Shown one piece after another: positions 12,547-12,712 of a stretch of DNA of 12,712 nt. The stretch covers positions 1 through 12,712 of the forward strand of contig CADBTM010000175.1 in NCBI GenBank assembly GCA_902797555.1. Direction: 5' to 3'. The stretch is from Oscillospiraceae bacterium (lineage in GTDB: Bacteria > Bacillota > Clostridia > Oscillospirales > Butyricicoccaceae). The number at the start of each line of letters is the position of its first letter. Position 1 is the stretch's first letter. The translations under genes were made by a program, and so were the position numbers. The notes under the pieces are model-generated. The model had not been told where the DNA came from and searched no databases. It saw only the letters and a program-made list of their open reading frames with translations.

Positions 12547-12712
12547 ATGAGCGGAATTATTACCAAAGTATCCGGACCGCTTGTCGTGGCCAAGGGCCTG
12601 GCGGACGCCAACGTTTCTGACGTGGTGCGTGTGGGCGCCCAGCGCCTGATCGGCGAGATCCTGAACATGACCGGAGATACCGCCTCCATCCAGGTCTATG
12701 AAGAGACCTCCG
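12547..12712 (+). CDS. ntpA: V-type ATP synthase subunit A (catalytic), N-terminal fragment
   Basis: The first 55 codons are present, and the frame is open at the window end; the whole protein should be near 590 residues. MSGIITKVSGPLVVAKGL and VGAQRLIGEILNMTGDTASIQVYEETS match the N-terminal beta-barrel of catalytic A subunits; the P-loop and bulge domain lie outside. AGGAAGG (12533-12539) is 7 bases before the ATG. An ATG at 12541 is followed at once by a stop. Subunits B and D are expected next but are not visible. Confidence 0.95.
   Translation, partial: MSGIITKVSGPLVVAKGLADANVSDVVRVGAQRLIGEILNMTGDTASIQVYEETS

Overview
The window looks like chromosomal DNA of a GC-rich member of the Clostridia, most likely a gut Oscillospiraceae/Ruminococcaceae-type bacterium. 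This is inferred from a low-GC-Gram-positive gene set (DegV, an LCP cell-wall protein, OmpR/HK pair, V/A-type ATPase operon), GGAGG ribosome sites and sigma-A-like promoters, in GC-rich coding sequence with AT-rich intergenic gaps. It also carries an intergenic hairpin repeat of a kind I recall from Faecalibacterium-like genomes. There are no rRNA or tRNA genes, no CRISPR and no transposase.

Layout. 1-433 (minus): 5' part of a DegV-family lipid-binding protein. 589-2287 (plus): an OmpR-type response regulator overlapping a histidine kinase, closed by a 17-bp perfect-stem terminator. 2420-3298 (plus): a single-gene radical SAM protein of unknown substrate with its own promoter, an operator-like palindrome and a terminator. 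3335-3477: a repeat-bearing spacer. 3478-5392 (minus): two tandem paralogous AEC-family permeases forming an operon. 5393-5627: a divergent promoter region that carries an 11-bp motif in both promoters. 5628-6716 (plus): an LCP (LytR-CpsA-Psr) protein and terminator. 6771-7532 (plus): a GNAT-fold acetyltransferase and terminator. 7705-12712 (plus): a V/A-type ATPase operon in the order peripheral-stalk (H/G-like), I, K, E, C, F, A (the last cut by the window end). This is the Enterococcus hirae ntpFIKECGA order.

How the genes work together. The ATPase genes form one rotary machine: subunit I plus the K ring in the membrane carry ions, E plus the small coiled-coil subunit form the stalks, C links the rotor to the ring, F is in the central axle and A is catalytic. 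Subunit K keeps the residues that bind sodium in the E. hirae ring, so a Na+-coupled enzyme is a reasonable prediction. The regulator and kinase are a self-contained signalling pair. The other genes look like single-function housekeeping or accessory units, each separated by terminators.

I did not find a clearly new multi-gene system. The best leads are the stand-alone radical SAM protein with its palindromic operator, the shared motif in the permease/LCP divergent promoters, the structured leader of the ATPase mRNA, and a duplicated terminator half flanking an intergenic repeat.
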